The notes: generated by a model from the letters alone, not told the origin. A stretch of DNA of 64,000 bases from Actinomadura flavalba DSM 45200 (GCF_000374305.1 NZ_KB894093.1:1116001-1180000), one strand, 5' to 3'. Positions 33,887 through 42,764 are shown, counted from the first letter of the stretch. Translations and numbers: made by a program.

Positions 33887-33910
33887 GAAACATACAATCT
33901 TGACTGTTTC
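33887..33910. promoter_or_regulatory. TetR-type operator, copy 2 (thiolase side)
   Basis: Second copy of ACATACA-N6-ACTGTTT with the same flanking GA and TC bases; it differs from copy 1 only within the six central bases. The two copies are exactly 70 bp apart, seven helical turns. It lies 47 bases upstream of the thiolase ATG. Confidence 0.7.
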
Positions 33911-33957
33911 TTAGAGAGGGCCTAGCGTCGCGGGCACACCGAGGGGAAGGCGCGCAG

Positions 33958-35148
33958 ATGAGCAACCGGACGTTCGTCGTCGGGGTCGGCATGACCAAGT
34001 TCGAGAAGCCCGGCAGCCGCGAGTGGGACTACCCCGACATGGCCCGCGAGTCCGGGACCAAGGCCCTCCAGGACGCCGGGGTCGGCTACGACGCGATCCA
34101 GCAGGCGTACGTCGGATACGTCTACGGGGAGTCCACGTCGGGGCAGCGGGCCGTCTACGAGCTGGGCATCACCGGCATCCCGGTCGTGAACGTCAACAAC
34201 AACTGCTCCACCGGCTCGACCGCGCTGTTCCTCGCGCGGCAGGCGGTGCGGTCCGGGGCCGTGGACTGCGCGCTGGCGCTCGGCTTCGAGAAGATGCAGA
34301 AGGGGTCGCTCGGCACCACCTTCGAGGACCGCGAGCAGCCGATGCTCAACCACGTCAAGGAGCTGTTCCCGCTCTACGAGTGGACGGGCGAGCCGCTCGC
34401 GCCGTACATGTTCGGCGCGGCGGGACGCGAGCACATGGCGAAGTACGGCACGACGCCCGAACAGTTCGCCAAGATCGGCTGGAAGAACCACAAGCACTCG
34501 GTGAACAACCCGTACGCCCAGTTCCAGGACGAGTACTCCCTGGAGGACATCCTCGCCGCCCGCACGGTGTACGACCCGCTGACCAAGCTCCAGTGCTCCC
34601 CCACGTCCGACGGGTCGGGCGCGGCCGTCATCGCCAGTGAGCGGTTCGTCGACGAGCACAACCTGTGGGACCGCGCCGTGGAGATCGCCGGGCAGTCGAT
34701 GGTCACCGACACCCGCGCCACCTTCGAGGACAAGAGCGCCATCACGGTCGTCGGCGCGAAGATGAGCGCGCTCGCCGCCCGCGGCGCCTACGACGAGGCC
34801 GGGATGGGCGCCGACGACGTCCAGGTGGTCGAGCTGCACGACTGCTTCTCCACCAACGAACTCCTCACCTACGAGGCGCTGGGCCTGGCCGCCGAGGGCG
34901 AGGGCGGCAAGCTGGTCGACGGCGGCGACAACACCTACGGCGGACGCTGGGTCGTGAACCCGTCCGGCGGCCTCATCTCCAAGGGGCACCCCCTCGGCGC
35001 GACGGGCCTCGCCCAGTGCGCCGAGCTGACCTGGCAGATCCGCGGCACCGCCGACGCCCGCCAGGCCGGCACCGTCACCGGCGCCCTCCAGCACAACATC
35101 GGCCTGGGCGGCGCCGCCGTCGTCACCCTCTACAAGCCCGCCCGCTGA
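33958..35148 (+). CDS. Thiolase, SCPx/lipid-transfer (Ltp) type
   Basis: A 396-residue thiolase-fold enzyme. It begins [18 protein letters not shown] and has the active-site Cys in [19 protein letters not shown]. Later come [40 protein letters not shown] (catalytic His) and the C-terminal [14 protein letters not shown], all typical of SCPx/Ltp thiolases that shorten bulky or branched acyl-CoAs. Where classical thiolases have a second Cys, this family uses the His-containing [10 protein letters not shown] at 33958 follows GAGGGGAAGG. Divergent from maoC, with shared operators. Confidence 0.94.
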   Translation: MSNRTFVVGVGMTKFEKPGSREWDYPDMARESGTKALQDAGVGYDAIQQAYVGYVYGESTSGQRAVYELGITGIPVVNVNNNCSTGSTALFLARQAVRSGAVDCALALGFEKMQKGSLGTTFEDREQPMLNHVKELFPLYEWTGEPLAPYMFGAAGREHMAKYGTTPEQFAKIGWKNHKHSVNNPYAQFQDEYSLEDILAARTVYDPLTKLQCSPTSDGSGAAVIASERFVDEHNLWDRAVEIAGQSMVTDTRATFEDKSAITVVGAKMSALAARGAYDEAGMGADDVQVVELHDCFSTNELLTYEALGLAAEGEGGKLVDGGDNTYGGRWVVNPSGGLISKGHPLGATGLAQCAELTWQIRGTADARQAGTVTGALQHNIGLGGAAVVTLYKPAR

Positions 35149-35166
35149 CCCGCTTCCACCCCACCC

Positions 35167-35208
35167 ACGGCGTCCCGCCGGGCCCTTCCGGGCTCGGCGG
35201 GACGCCGT
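35167..35208. terminator. Bidirectional hairpin between thiolase and tetR
   Basis: A 19-bp stem (CGGCGTCCCGCCGGGCCC-like arm against its complement, one wobble position) with loop TTCC sits between the convergent thiolase and tetR genes. It ends directly at the tetR stop codon. Confidence 0.75.
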
Positions 35209-35838
35209 TCAGGTGTCGGTGGACCAGTGTTGGGTTATTTGGAGGAGGCGTTGTTTGCTGCGGGTCCAGCGTTCGGTGAGGTGGGCCTCGGGGGCCGGGT
35301 GGACGAACTGGAGCATGCGCAGGCCGCGGACGGTCTCCAGGACGAGGTAGAGGTCGCCGCGGACGGCGGGGTCGTCCACGCGGTCGCCGACGAGGTGGCG
35401 GCCGATCTCCAGGATGCCGGCGGTGACCTCGCGTTCGAGGCGGGCGACGTGCTCGCGCAGGTCGGGGTCGGTGCGGGAGGCGACCCACAGCTCCATCGAC
35501 GCCTCGAAGAGGGGGCCCTGGTAGACCTCCCAGACGAGGTCGAGGGCGTCACCGAGGCGGTCGTCGGAGTCGCGCAGCCGGTCCAGGTCGTGGTCGCGGA
35601 AGCGGGCGGCGCGCTTGCGGGCCAGGTGTTCGACGGCGGCCAGCACGAGGGCCTGCTTCGTCGGGAAGTGGTGCACCTGCGCGCCGCGTGACACCCCGGC
35701 GCGCTCGACGACGCGCGTCGTGGTGGTGCCGTGGTAGCCGTGCTCGACGAGGCACGCGATGGTGGCGTCGAGCAGCGCCGCGCGGGTCGCGGCGGTGCGT
35801 TCGCCCTGCGTGCGCCGGGAACGGGTCGGTGTCGCCAT
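35209..35838 (-). CDS. TetR family transcriptional regulator
   Basis: A 209-residue repressor. The N-terminal helix-turn-helix is clear (AALLDATIACLVEHGYHGTT, TTRVVERAGVSRGAQVHHFP, TKQALVLAAVEHL). The larger C-terminal part is the ligand-binding domain. An operator matching the two in the maoC-thiolase intergenic region lies 21-44 bases upstream of its start. I therefore infer that it represses itself and the maoC/thiolase pair, probably released by an acyl-CoA. ATG at 35838 is the family-like start. Confidence 0.92.
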   Translation of the reverse strand: MATPTRSRRTQGERTAATRAALLDATIACLVEHGYHGTTTTRVVERAGVSRGAQVHHFPTKQALVLAAVEHLARKRAARFRDHDLDRLRDSDDRLGDALDLVWEVYQGPLFEASMELWVASRTDPDLREHVARLEREVTAGILEIGRHLVGDRVDDPAVRGDLYLVLETVRGLRMLQFVHPAPEAHLTERWTRSKQRLLQITQHWSTDT

Positions 35839-35858
35839 GCCGCCAGCCTAGCGACGAA

Positions 35859-35882
35859 CAAACAGTACGCGCTGTATGTGAG
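35859..35882. promoter_or_regulatory. TetR-type operator, copy 3 (tetR promoter)
   Basis: AAACAGT-N6-TGTATGT, identical in its 14 core positions to the other-strand reading of copies 1 and 2. The outer bases differ. Its position just before tetR suggests autoregulation. Confidence 0.68.
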
Positions 35883-35920
35883 AGCCCGCGCGAGCCCTCG
35901 GAACAATCTCCGGGATTGAC

Positions 35921-35944
35921 GAGTTGTTGAAGCATCAACTACTC
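35921..35944. promoter_or_regulatory. MarR-type palindrome inside the yceI core promoter
   Basis: A 24-bp dyad with perfect inner arms GTTGA-N4-TCAAC and outer arms matching at most positions (GAGTTGTTGAAG against GAGTAGTTGATG). It lies between a TTGACG -35 (35916-35921) and a TACTCT -10 candidate (35940-35945), 18 bp apart, so binding would block polymerase. TTGA-N4-TCAA dyads are typical of MarR-family sites. No marR gene is in the window. Confidence 0.55.
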
Positions 35945-35986
35945 TCGCAGGAGTCGTTGAAGGTTAAAACAGATGAGGAGCGCACC

Positions 35987-36541
35987 ATGAGCACCGCCAC
36001 CGCCACCGTCGCCCCCGGCCTGACCGCCGGTACCTGGACGATCGACCCGAACCACTCCGAGGTCACCTTCACGATCCGCCACCTGATGACCAAGGTGCGC
36101 GGCGTGTTCACCGACTTCTCCGGTGCCGTCGAGGTCGCCGAGGACCTGGAGAAGTCCACCGCGCACGCGCAGATCCAGGTCGCCTCGATCGACACCCGCA
36201 ACAAGGACCGCGACGGCCACATCCGCACCGCCGAGATCCTCGACGTCGAGAACCACCCGGCGTTCACGTTCGCCACGACGGGCGTCCGCAGCGAGCACGG
36301 CGCGCACTACGTGGACGGCGAGCTGACGGTCCGCGGTGTGACCCGCCCGGTCGCGCTGGAGGTCGAGTTCAACGGCATCGGGGACGACCCGTGGGGCGGC
36401 GTCCGCGCCGGCTTCTCCGCGACGACCGAGATCAGCCGCAAGGACTTCGGCGTCGAGTTCAACATTCCGCTCCAGGGCGACCGCGCCCTGCTGAGCGACA
36501 AGGTCACGATCAACCTGGAGATCCAGGCCGTCCGCGCCTGA
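35987..36541 (+). CDS. yceI: YceI family lipid-binding protein
   Basis: A 184-residue lipocalin-like YceI protein, a family that binds isoprenoids or other amphiphiles and is often stress-induced. Motifs are GTWTIDPNHSEVTFTIRHLMT near the start, IDTRNKDRDGHIRTAEILDV and the C-terminal SRKDFGVEFNIPL. No signal peptide is present, so this copy is cytoplasmic. ATG at 35987 follows GAGGAG. A MarR-type palindrome overlaps its promoter. Confidence 0.94.
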   Translation: MSTATATVAPGLTAGTWTIDPNHSEVTFTIRHLMTKVRGVFTDFSGAVEVAEDLEKSTAHAQIQVASIDTRNKDRDGHIRTAEILDVENHPAFTFATTGVRSEHGAHYVDGELTVRGVTRPVALEVEFNGIGDDPWGGVRAGFSATTEISRKDFGVEFNIPLQGDRALLSDKVTINLEIQAVRA

Positions 36542-36550
36542 CGTCCCGGC

Positions 36551-36592
36551 CGAAGGCGGCGCCCCCGCGATCGCGCGGGGGCGCCGCCTTCG
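36551..36592. terminator. Strong bidirectional hairpin terminator
   Basis: A perfect 19-bp GC-rich stem (CGAAGGCGGCGCCCCCGCG and its complement) with loop ATCG fills the gap between the convergent yceI and ligase genes. Confidence 0.85.
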
Positions 36593-36596
36593 CGCG

Positions 36597-38084
36597 TCAG
36601 TCCAGCGCGCCCACGGGCCAGGTGTGGACCGGGTCGTTGCGCTGCATGTGGGCGACGTACGCGCGCGTCATCGCCCGCAGCGCCTCGTGCCGGTCCGCGC
36701 CGGTCTCGTCCTGGATCTTCCGCACGGTGGCGATCTGCCAGGCGGCGCCGGTCTGGCCGGTGCGGGCGCGGTCCTCGATGATGCCGAGCAGGCGTTCGCG
36801 GCGCGCGGCGTCCACGCCCCACAGCTCCAGTCCCTCGTGGGCGAGCGGCAGCAGGGTGTCCAGGACGAGCCGTCCCGCCGGGACCTCGCCGTGGCCGGGC
36901 CAGGTGAGCTGCGCGTCCAGGCCGTCGCGGGCGGCGCGGTGCAGGTTGTCCTCGGCCGTCGCGAACGACATCCGCGACCAGACGGGACGTTCCTCCTCCG
37001 CGAGCATCCGCACCAGGCCGTAGTAGAAGGCGCCGTTGGCGATGACGTCGGCGGCCGTCGGCCCCGCCGGGAGCACGCGGTTCTCCACGCGCAGGTGCGG
37101 ACGGCCCTTCACGACCGCGTAGATCGGCCGATTCCACCGGTAGATCGTGCCGTTGTGCAGCGAGAGTTCCCCGAGTTCGGGAATGCCGCCGGTGTCCAGG
37201 ACGGCGAGCGGGTCCTCCTCGTCGCAGAGCGGCAGCAGCGCCGGGAAGTACCGGGTGTTCTCCTCGAACAGGTCGAACACCGACGTGATCCACCGTTCGC
37301 CGAACCACACGCGCGGGCGCACGCCCTGGGCCTTCAGCTCCTCGGGCCGGGTGTCGGTCGACTGCTGGAACAGCGCGATGCGCGTCTCCTGGTGCAGCAG
37401 GTGGCCGAACAGGTACGGCGAGTTCGCCGCCAGCGCCACCTGCGGCCCGGCCAGCGCCTGCGCGGCGTTCCAGTACGCGCCGAACTCGTCCGGGCTGACC
37501 TGGAGGTGGAACTGGACGCTCGTGCACGCGGCCTCGGGCGTGATCGTGTCGGTGTGCATGCGCAGCGGCTCGGGGCCGTCGATGGCGATGTGCATCTCCT
37601 CGCCGCGCGCGGCGAAGATCTGGTCGTTGAGCATCTTGTACCGGCCGCTGGTGGAGATGGCCTCCTCACCGATGTCCGACCGGCGCAGCGTGGGCAGGAT
37701 GCCGATCATGACGAGGTGGCCGCCGACCTCCTGCGCGCGCTCCTCGGCGTGGTCGAGGTGCTCGGTCACCTCGGACTCCAGCTCGCCGGTGCCCTGGCCG
37801 CCCAGCTCGCGGGGCGGGATGTTGATCTCCAGGTTGAACTGGCCCAGCTCGGTGTCCCAGGCGGGGTCTGCGATGGCCTTCAGGACGTCGGCGTTCCGCA
37901 TCAGGGGGTCGCCGGCGGAGTCGATCAGGTTCAGCTCGATCTCCAGGCCGATGTGCGGGCGCTCGAACTCGAACTGCGACTCACCGAGCATGCGTGCGAG
38001 GACGTCCAGGCACTGCCGGACCTTCTCCCGGTAGTTGCGCCGGTCTTCTCCGCTGATGGTGACCGCCGTGACGTCCCTGCCCAT
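36597..38084 (-). CDS. Glutamate-cysteine ligase family protein (GCS2-like)
   Basis: A 495-residue carboxylate-amine ligase of the GCS2-like fold. Visible features are HIGLEIELNLIDSAGDPLM (the substrate/metal E-x-E), LGQFNLEINIPPRELGG, MHIAIDGPEPLRMHTDTITP, and the Arg-rich substrate region NRPIYAVVKGRPHLRVENRVLP. Relatives in actinomycetes make gamma-glutamyl amides, for example gamma-glutamylcysteine for ergothioneine, but no ergothioneine genes are next to it. The exact substrate is therefore open. ATG at 38084 follows AGGGACGG. It converges on yceI at a strong terminator. Confidence 0.88.
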   Translation of the reverse strand: MGRDVTAVTISGEDRRNYREKVRQCLDVLARMLGESQFEFERPHIGLEIELNLIDSAGDPLMRNADVLKAIADPAWDTELGQFNLEINIPPRELGGQGTGELESEVTEHLDHAEERAQEVGGHLVMIGILPTLRRSDIGEEAISTSGRYKMLNDQIFAARGEEMHIAIDGPEPLRMHTDTITPEAACTSVQFHLQVSPDEFGAYWNAAQALAGPQVALAANSPYLFGHLLHQETRIALFQQSTDTRPEELKAQGVRPRVWFGERWITSVFDLFEENTRYFPALLPLCDEEDPLAVLDTGGIPELGELSLHNGTIYRWNRPIYAVVKGRPHLRVENRVLPAGPTAADVIANGAFYYGLVRMLAEEERPVWSRMSFATAEDNLHRAARDGLDAQLTWPGHGEVPAGRLVLDTLLPLAHEGLELWGVDAARRERLLGIIEDRARTGQTGAAWQIATVRKIQDETGADRHEALRAMTRAYVAHMQRNDPVHTWPVGALD

Positions 38085-38259
38085 GTGACCGTCCCTGCGT
38101 CCGGATGAAGTGTCACGTGCGGGATGTCCCCCGTGTACGGGCGTGAAACCCATGGGGGCATTTCGGGTGCCCGTTTTGTTACCCATGGGTACCTTGGGAA
38201 GGCCCACCCGGCATGGTCACGCTGGTGAGACCCCGCGACGACCGATCAGGAGGAGGCTG

Positions 38260-39606
38260 ATGCGCGTACGACCCCGGTCGATCCGGACGCGGGACACCGT
38301 CATCTCCGCCGTTCTCGCTGCGCTCGTTTTCGGCTGCCTCGCGGTGGCCGTGGACGTCGCCGTGCGCACCGGCGTGCGGGCGTCCGTGCTCGCCGAGACG
38401 CAGCACCAGGCGCGCAAGGCGAGCGGCGCGGCCCGCGACGGCAGCCTGGCGTTCCCGCTGTGGGACGACACCGGCGGGCGGACGCTCGTCCAGGTGGTCG
38501 CGCCGGACGGGCGGGTGCTCGGCGGAACGCCGTCCGCGCAGCGCGAGGCGCGGCTGAGCCACCGGTGGCCGCCGCCCGACCACCGCGTCCAGGACTACAC
38601 CGAGTGCCGCGACACCCCCGGCCCCGGCGACCGCTGCCGGGTGATCGAGGCGATCCGCGTGTCGACCGACGAGGCGTCCCCCGTCGTCTACGCGGCGCGC
38701 GCGATGCCCGCCTACCTGTCCAACGGGACGCTGGAGGCCGCGCTGGCGGCGCTGGTGCTGCTGCTGTCGGCGGTCGCGGCGTGGGTGACGTGGCGGGTCG
38801 TCGGGCACACGCTGCGTCCCGTCGCGCTGATCCGCTCGCAGCTCGCCGAGATCAGCGGCAGCGACCTGTCCGGACGGGTGGTGCAGCCGCCCGGCGAGGA
38901 CGAGATCGCCCAGCTCGCCCGCACCGCCAACCAGACGCTCGACCGGCTGGAACGCGCGGTGGCGCGGCAGCGGCAGTTCTCCTCCGACGCCTCGCACGAG
39001 CTGCGGACGCCGATCGCGGGGCTGCGCGCCAACCTGGAGGACGCGGCGATGCATCCCGACGACACCGATCTCGGGGAGGTCGTCCGGTCGGCGCTGCGCG
39101 ACACCGACCGCGTCGAGTCGATCATCACGGACCTGCTGCTGCTCGCCCGGATCGGGACGGGCGGCAGCGCCGCGCACGAGACCGTCGACCTCGGCGCGCT
39201 GACGTGCGCGGAGATCACCCGGCGGGCCGTCCCGCCGACCGCGGTGCTGGCGGAGAACGTGCGGGTGCGCGGGGTGCGGATGCAGCTCGCCCGGCTGCTG
39301 ACGAACCTGCTGGACAACGCCGAGCGCTACGCGGGCGGCGGCGTGGAGGTGCAGGTGCGGCGGACGGGCCCGGACGCGCTGCTGACCGTCACCGACGACG
39401 GCCCCGGCATCCCGCCCGCCGACCGCGAGCGCGTCTTCGAGCGCTTCACCCGCCTGGACTCCGCCCGCAGCCGGGGCGCCGGCGGCACCGGCCTCGGCCT
39501 GGCCATCGCCCGCGAGATCGCCCGCGCCCACGACGGCGACCTCACCATCGAGACCGCCCCCCGCCAGGGCGCCCGCCTCGTCCTCCGCCTCCCCCTGGAA
39601 CGCTGA
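38260..39606 (+). CDS. Sensor histidine kinase with HAMP domain, orphan
   Basis: A 448-residue membrane kinase. Helix 1 (about 12-34) and helix 2 (about 155-178) flank an extracellular sensor of about 120 residues with two Cys (DYTECRDTPGPGDRCRV). A HAMP domain follows, then HisKA (SSDASHELRTPIAGLRANLE, phospho-His) and HATPase_c (LLTNLLDNAERYAGG, DDGPGIPPADRERVFERF, GTGLGLAIAREIARAH). ATG at 38260 has AGGAGGAGG. Kinases of this type normally follow an OmpR-type regulator; here the upstream gene is divergent and the downstream gene is SRPBCC, so its partner is not local. Confidence 0.93.
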   Translation: MRVRPRSIRTRDTVISAVLAALVFGCLAVAVDVAVRTGVRASVLAETQHQARKASGAARDGSLAFPLWDDTGGRTLVQVVAPDGRVLGGTPSAQREARLSHRWPPPDHRVQDYTECRDTPGPGDRCRVIEAIRVSTDEASPVVYAARAMPAYLSNGTLEAALAALVLLLSAVAAWVTWRVVGHTLRPVALIRSQLAEISGSDLSGRVVQPPGEDEIAQLARTANQTLDRLERAVARQRQFSSDASHELRTPIAGLRANLEDAAMHPDDTDLGEVVRSALRDTDRVESIITDLLLLARIGTGGSAAHETVDLGALTCAEITRRAVPPTAVLAENVRVRGVRMQLARLLTNLLDNAERYAGGGVEVQVRRTGPDALLTVTDDGPGIPPADRERVFERFTRLDSARSRGAGGTGLGLAIAREIARAHDGDLTIETAPRQGARLVLRLPLER

Positions 39607-39671
39607 CGCGTGGGTAGGACCGTCACGGGGCCGGATGGGCCGGAGCCCACTGCTGGAGAAGGGGACGAGCG

Positions 39672-40127
39672 ATGACCGACGCCGAAGCGCACGACGTACG
39701 GGTCAGCCGGGTGGTTCCGGGGACGCCGGAGGAGGTGTTCGACGCCTACACCGATGCCGGGAAGCAGGAGGTCTGGTACGCGATCCTCGACGAGGAGCCC
39801 GGGGTCGTGCGGATCGAGACGGATCTGCGGGTCGGCGGCGTGCAGACGGCCGTGTGGGGGCCGGACGAGGCGTCGCTGTTCCGCGAGGAGCAGACGTTTC
39901 AGACGATCGACCGCCCGCACCGGCTCGTCACCGAGTCGACCGGCAGCACGCCGGACGGCATGACGCTCACCACGACCATCGACCTCACGTTCACCGCCGA
40001 GGGCGACGGGACGCGGATCGACGTCGTGCAGACGGGGTTCCCCGAGCCGGAGGTCCGCGACTTCTTCGCGAACGAGTCGTGGCCCGGCGCCTTCGACCGC
40101 ATCGGGGCCTACCTGCGCCGGGCCTGA
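39672..40127 (+). CDS. SRPBCC/AHSA1 domain protein
   Basis: A 151-residue START-like domain protein. It begins VRVSRVVPGTPEEVFDAYTD, has ETDLRVGGVQTAVWGPD and ends in ESWPGAFDRIGAYLRR, the AHSA1-like pattern that binds hydrophobic ligands or Hsp90-type partners. Specific role unknown. It lies 65 bases after the kinase gene and may be co-transcribed with it. Confidence 0.88.
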   Translation: MTDAEAHDVRVSRVVPGTPEEVFDAYTDAGKQEVWYAILDEEPGVVRIETDLRVGGVQTAVWGPDEASLFREEQTFQTIDRPHRLVTESTGSTPDGMTLTTTIDLTFTAEGDGTRIDVVQTGFPEPEVRDFFANESWPGAFDRIGAYLRRA

Positions 40128-40136
40128 CCGGACGCG

Positions 40137-40337
40137 TCAGCCCTCGCGCAGCGTGTGGGCGACGAGGGCGTTGGCGTGGCCGTGCCCGAGGCCGTGCTCG
40201 GTCTTGAGCCAGGTGACGAGTTCACCGTGCTTGGTGAGCGGGGAGGCGCGGATGAGGTCGATCCACTCCTGGACGGGACGGCCGTACTTCTTCTCGATCG
40301 ACGGGAAGTAGCTGGCGGGGCCGTTCGCGGTGGTCAT
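40137..40337 (-). CDS. DUF4287 domain small protein
   Basis: A 66-residue protein matching the DUF4287 pattern: SYFPSIEKKYGRPVQEWIDL, SPLTKHGELVTWLKTEHGLG, HGHANALVAH. The function of the family is unknown. It lies 22 bases downstream of the NUDIX gene on the same strand and converges closely with the SRPBCC gene. Confidence 0.9.
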   Translation of the reverse strand: MTTANGPASYFPSIEKKYGRPVQEWIDLIRASPLTKHGELVTWLKTEHGLGHGHANALVAHTLREG

Positions 40338-40359
40338 GGGGAGTCCTTCCGGGGTGGTT

Positions 40360-40896
40360 TCAGCCCTCGTGCAGGTTCAGGAGGGTGTAGGCGGCGAGGC
40401 TGGAGTCGTCGGTGATCCGGCCGTCGCGGATCATGGCGCGCAGGTCGGCGTGGGAGAACCACGCCTGGCGCATGTCCTGCTCGGACGCCTCGCGGGCCGG
40501 GTCGCCGGGGGTGAGGCCGGTGGCGAGGAAGACGTCGTAGCGCTGGCTGGACGTGCCGTGCGCGGCGTCGAGCCGGCCGAGATGCGTGAACGTATCGGCG
40601 GTCAGGCCGGTCTCCTCGGCCAGTTCCCGCCGGGCGACGGCCAGCGGATCACCGGCGACCAGGCCCGGCTGCGAGCCCTGCGGGAAGCCCCAGCAGCGGC
40701 GGCCGAGCGGGTAGCGGAACTCCTCGACGAGGTGGAAGCCGTCGTTCTCCGCCGGGATGACCAGCACGAAGTCGGGCTTGTCCACCACGCCGTAGATGCC
40801 GCGCGAGCCGTCCGGGCGTTCGATCTCGTCCTCGCGGACCGTCATCCACGCGTTGGCGTACACGGTGCGGCCGCTGAGCCTGCGGAACCCGTCCAT
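40360..40896 (-). CDS. NUDIX hydrolase
   Basis: A 178-residue pyrophosphohydrolase. The Nudix box is recognisable as GDPLAVARRELAEETGLTAD with the REL-x-EE-x-G core intact. The expected first glutamate of the box is not evident because the preceding loop (GSQPGLVAGD) is altered. The arrangement (VYANAWMTVREDEIERPDGS, then VEEFRYPLGRRCWGFPQGS) resembles ADP-ribose/nucleoside-sugar pyrophosphatases. ATG at 40896 follows AAGGGG; an adjacent GTG at 40899 is possible. It is 15 bases downstream of the PucR-type regulator gene. Confidence 0.88.
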   Translation of the reverse strand: MDGFRRLSGRTVYANAWMTVREDEIERPDGSRGIYGVVDKPDFVLVIPAENDGFHLVEEFRYPLGRRCWGFPQGSQPGLVAGDPLAVARRELAEETGLTADTFTHLGRLDAAHGTSSQRYDVFLATGLTPGDPAREASEQDMRQAWFSHADLRAMIRDGRITDDSSLAAYTLLNLHEG

Positions 40897-40911
40897 CACG
40901 TCCCCTTCCGG

Positions 40912-42180
40912 TCAGGAGCGGCGGAACGTGACGACCTCGCCCTGCTCGCCCACGGCCGCCTTCGCCGACGGGATCATGTGCTCGCCGGGACCGTCGGCCA
41001 GCAGCGCCCGCGCGCGCAGCACGATCTCCAGGTCGAAGCGCAGGTCGGGGTCCATGAGCTGGTCGCCGAACAGCTCTTCGAGCTGCCGCAGACGGTACCG
41101 GACGGTCTGCGGGTGCACGTGCAGGCGCAGCGCGACCTCGTTGGCGTTGCGGCCGGACTGGAGCCAGGCCAGCAGCGTCTCGGCGAGCCGGTCCTGCTGC
41201 CCGGCGCGCAGGTGCGCCAGCGGCGCGAGACGCAGCTCGGCCAGGCCGGTGACCAGGTCCTCGTTCTGGAACAGGATCAGCGTGGACAGGTGCTCGACAC
41301 TGCGGATCACGCCGGAGGCCGGTTCGACGACGCCGCGCTCCACGAGCCCGAGCGTCTTGCGCGCCCACTGGATCGACCGGCCCGCCTCGGCGATCGGCAC
41401 GGTCGGGCCGACGACGGCGCGGGTGCCGCGCAGCGCGCGGTCGAGCAGCTTGGCGCGGCCGGGCCCGTCGGGGTCGGGGAAGACCAGGCTGGGGGCGCGG
41501 CGGCCGAGGTCGGCCAGGATGTCCTGCGGGTAGGCGGGCTGGCGGCCGTCGCCCGCGCCGGGCGGGAGCGCGACGGCGGCGACGGTGCGCGGCACCGGCC
41601 AGTGCGCGGCGGCGGCGAGGTCCGCGATGGCCTCGGGGGTGGCGGGCGGGTCGCTGAACAGCAGGTCGAGCAGGCGCTTGCGGCGGCGCTGCATCTCCCC
41701 GGCGACGGCGGCCTTGGCCTGCGCGAACCCCTCGGCCGCGGCGGCGGCCAGGTCGTCCTGGAACATCATCAGCGCCTCACCGACGGCGCCGAGCGTGCGC
41801 GGCGCGACGCCGAGGTGGTCGGCGCCCTCGGTGATCCGCCGCCAGGCGACCATGCCGCCGACGCGCATGGCGGTCTGCATGGCGTCGAGGCTGCGGCCCT
41901 CGCCCGCCTCGCCGCGCCCGATGGCGCGGAAGAAGTCCGACACCGACGCGGGCTCGCCCGCCGGGTCCGCGACGCGGTCGACGAAGTGGTGCAGGACGCG
42001 TTCCACGGCGGTGCGCAGCGTGCCCGAGTACGAGCCGTCGCCGGGCCGGTCGTACTCGCGGACGCGGGACTGGATCTCCAGGATCATCGCGTCCGCGACC
42101 TCGTCCAGGTGGGGCCGCATGTGCTCGGCCAGGTCCCGGGGCAGGTCCGCCCACGGGCGCTCCACACTTCGGTCCGCCAT
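40912..42180 (-). CDS. PucR/CdaR-family transcriptional regulator
   Basis: A 422-residue regulator. A long N-terminal helical domain (RDLAEHMRPHLDEVADAMIL) is followed by a GGDEF-like central part. The C-terminal PucR helix-turn-helix reads LLAWLQSGRNANEVALRLHV, then HPQTVRYRLRQLEELFGDQL. Such proteins sense metabolites and usually activate catabolic or sporulation-related genes. ATG at 42180 follows GGGAGGG. It heads an operon with NUDIX and DUF4287. A short dyad TTGCC-N6-GGCAA lies upstream near 42230. Confidence 0.9.
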   Translation of the reverse strand: MADRSVERPWADLPRDLAEHMRPHLDEVADAMILEIQSRVREYDRPGDGSYSGTLRTAVERVLHHFVDRVADPAGEPASVSDFFRAIGRGEAGEGRSLDAMQTAMRVGGMVAWRRITEGADHLGVAPRTLGAVGEALMMFQDDLAAAAAEGFAQAKAAVAGEMQRRRKRLLDLLFSDPPATPEAIADLAAAAHWPVPRTVAAVALPPGAGDGRQPAYPQDILADLGRRAPSLVFPDPDGPGRAKLLDRALRGTRAVVGPTVPIAEAGRSIQWARKTLGLVERGVVEPASGVIRSVEHLSTLILFQNEDLVTGLAELRLAPLAHLRAGQQDRLAETLLAWLQSGRNANEVALRLHVHPQTVRYRLRQLEELFGDQLMDPDLRFDLEIVLRARALLADGPGEHMIPSAKAAVGEQGEVVTFRRS

Positions 42181-42362
42181 GCGCCCTCCCACGTCTCGCC
42201 CGGGGCCGGTGTGGCACGAGTCAGCACCGGTGTTGCCATCCAGGGGCAAAGTGTAAGCGGCGTCACGACCGGATTGGGGCGAATCGACGTCCGAAACCGG
42301 CGGACCTCCCGTTTCCCGGTCCAGATGGCGCCGGATTAGGGACGGGCCGGAACACGGGTCCG

Positions 42363-42764
42363 TCAGGGAGCGAGGGCTTCCGCGGCCTCCCGCTCGATCC
42401 GGGCGAACTGGGCGCCCATGGCCTCGGCGAGGGCCTGCGCGGCCGACAGCGGACGCACCATGACCGTGAGCGCGTCGATGCGCCCGTCGGCGTCGACGTG
42501 CAGGAAGTCGCAGCCGTGGATCTCCCGGTCGCCCACCCGGGCGCGGAAGACGAGCGCGTGGTCGGCCGCGTCCGGGGCGCCGATCTCCCCGACGTAGCGG
42601 AAGTCCTCGAAGACGCGCATGACGCCGCGCAGGATCGCCGCCGTGATCGGCTTCCCGGCGTAGGGCCGGTGGGCGACGGGACTGGTGAACACGACGTCGT
42701 CCGCGAGCAGGGCTTCGATCGCGGCGGCGTCGCGGGCCTCCACGGCGGCACGGAAGGGATGCAT
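42363..42764 (-). CDS. SnoaL-like/NTF2-fold protein
   Basis: A 133-residue SnoaL-like domain protein (FRAAVEARDAAAIEALLADD, VVFTSPVAHRPYAGKPITAA, GCDFLHVDADGRIDALTVMV). The fold houses varied isomerases, cyclases and orphan binding proteins; no catalytic assignment is possible. ATG at 42764 has AGGAGG upstream. It follows dhaL but is separated from it by a perfect palindrome, so it may have its own promoter. Confidence 0.88.
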   Translation of the reverse strand: MHPFRAAVEARDAAAIEALLADDVVFTSPVAHRPYAGKPITAAILRGVMRVFEDFRYVGEIGAPDAADHALVFRARVGDREIHGCDFLHVDADGRIDALTVMVRPLSAAQALAEAMGAQFARIEREAAEALAP

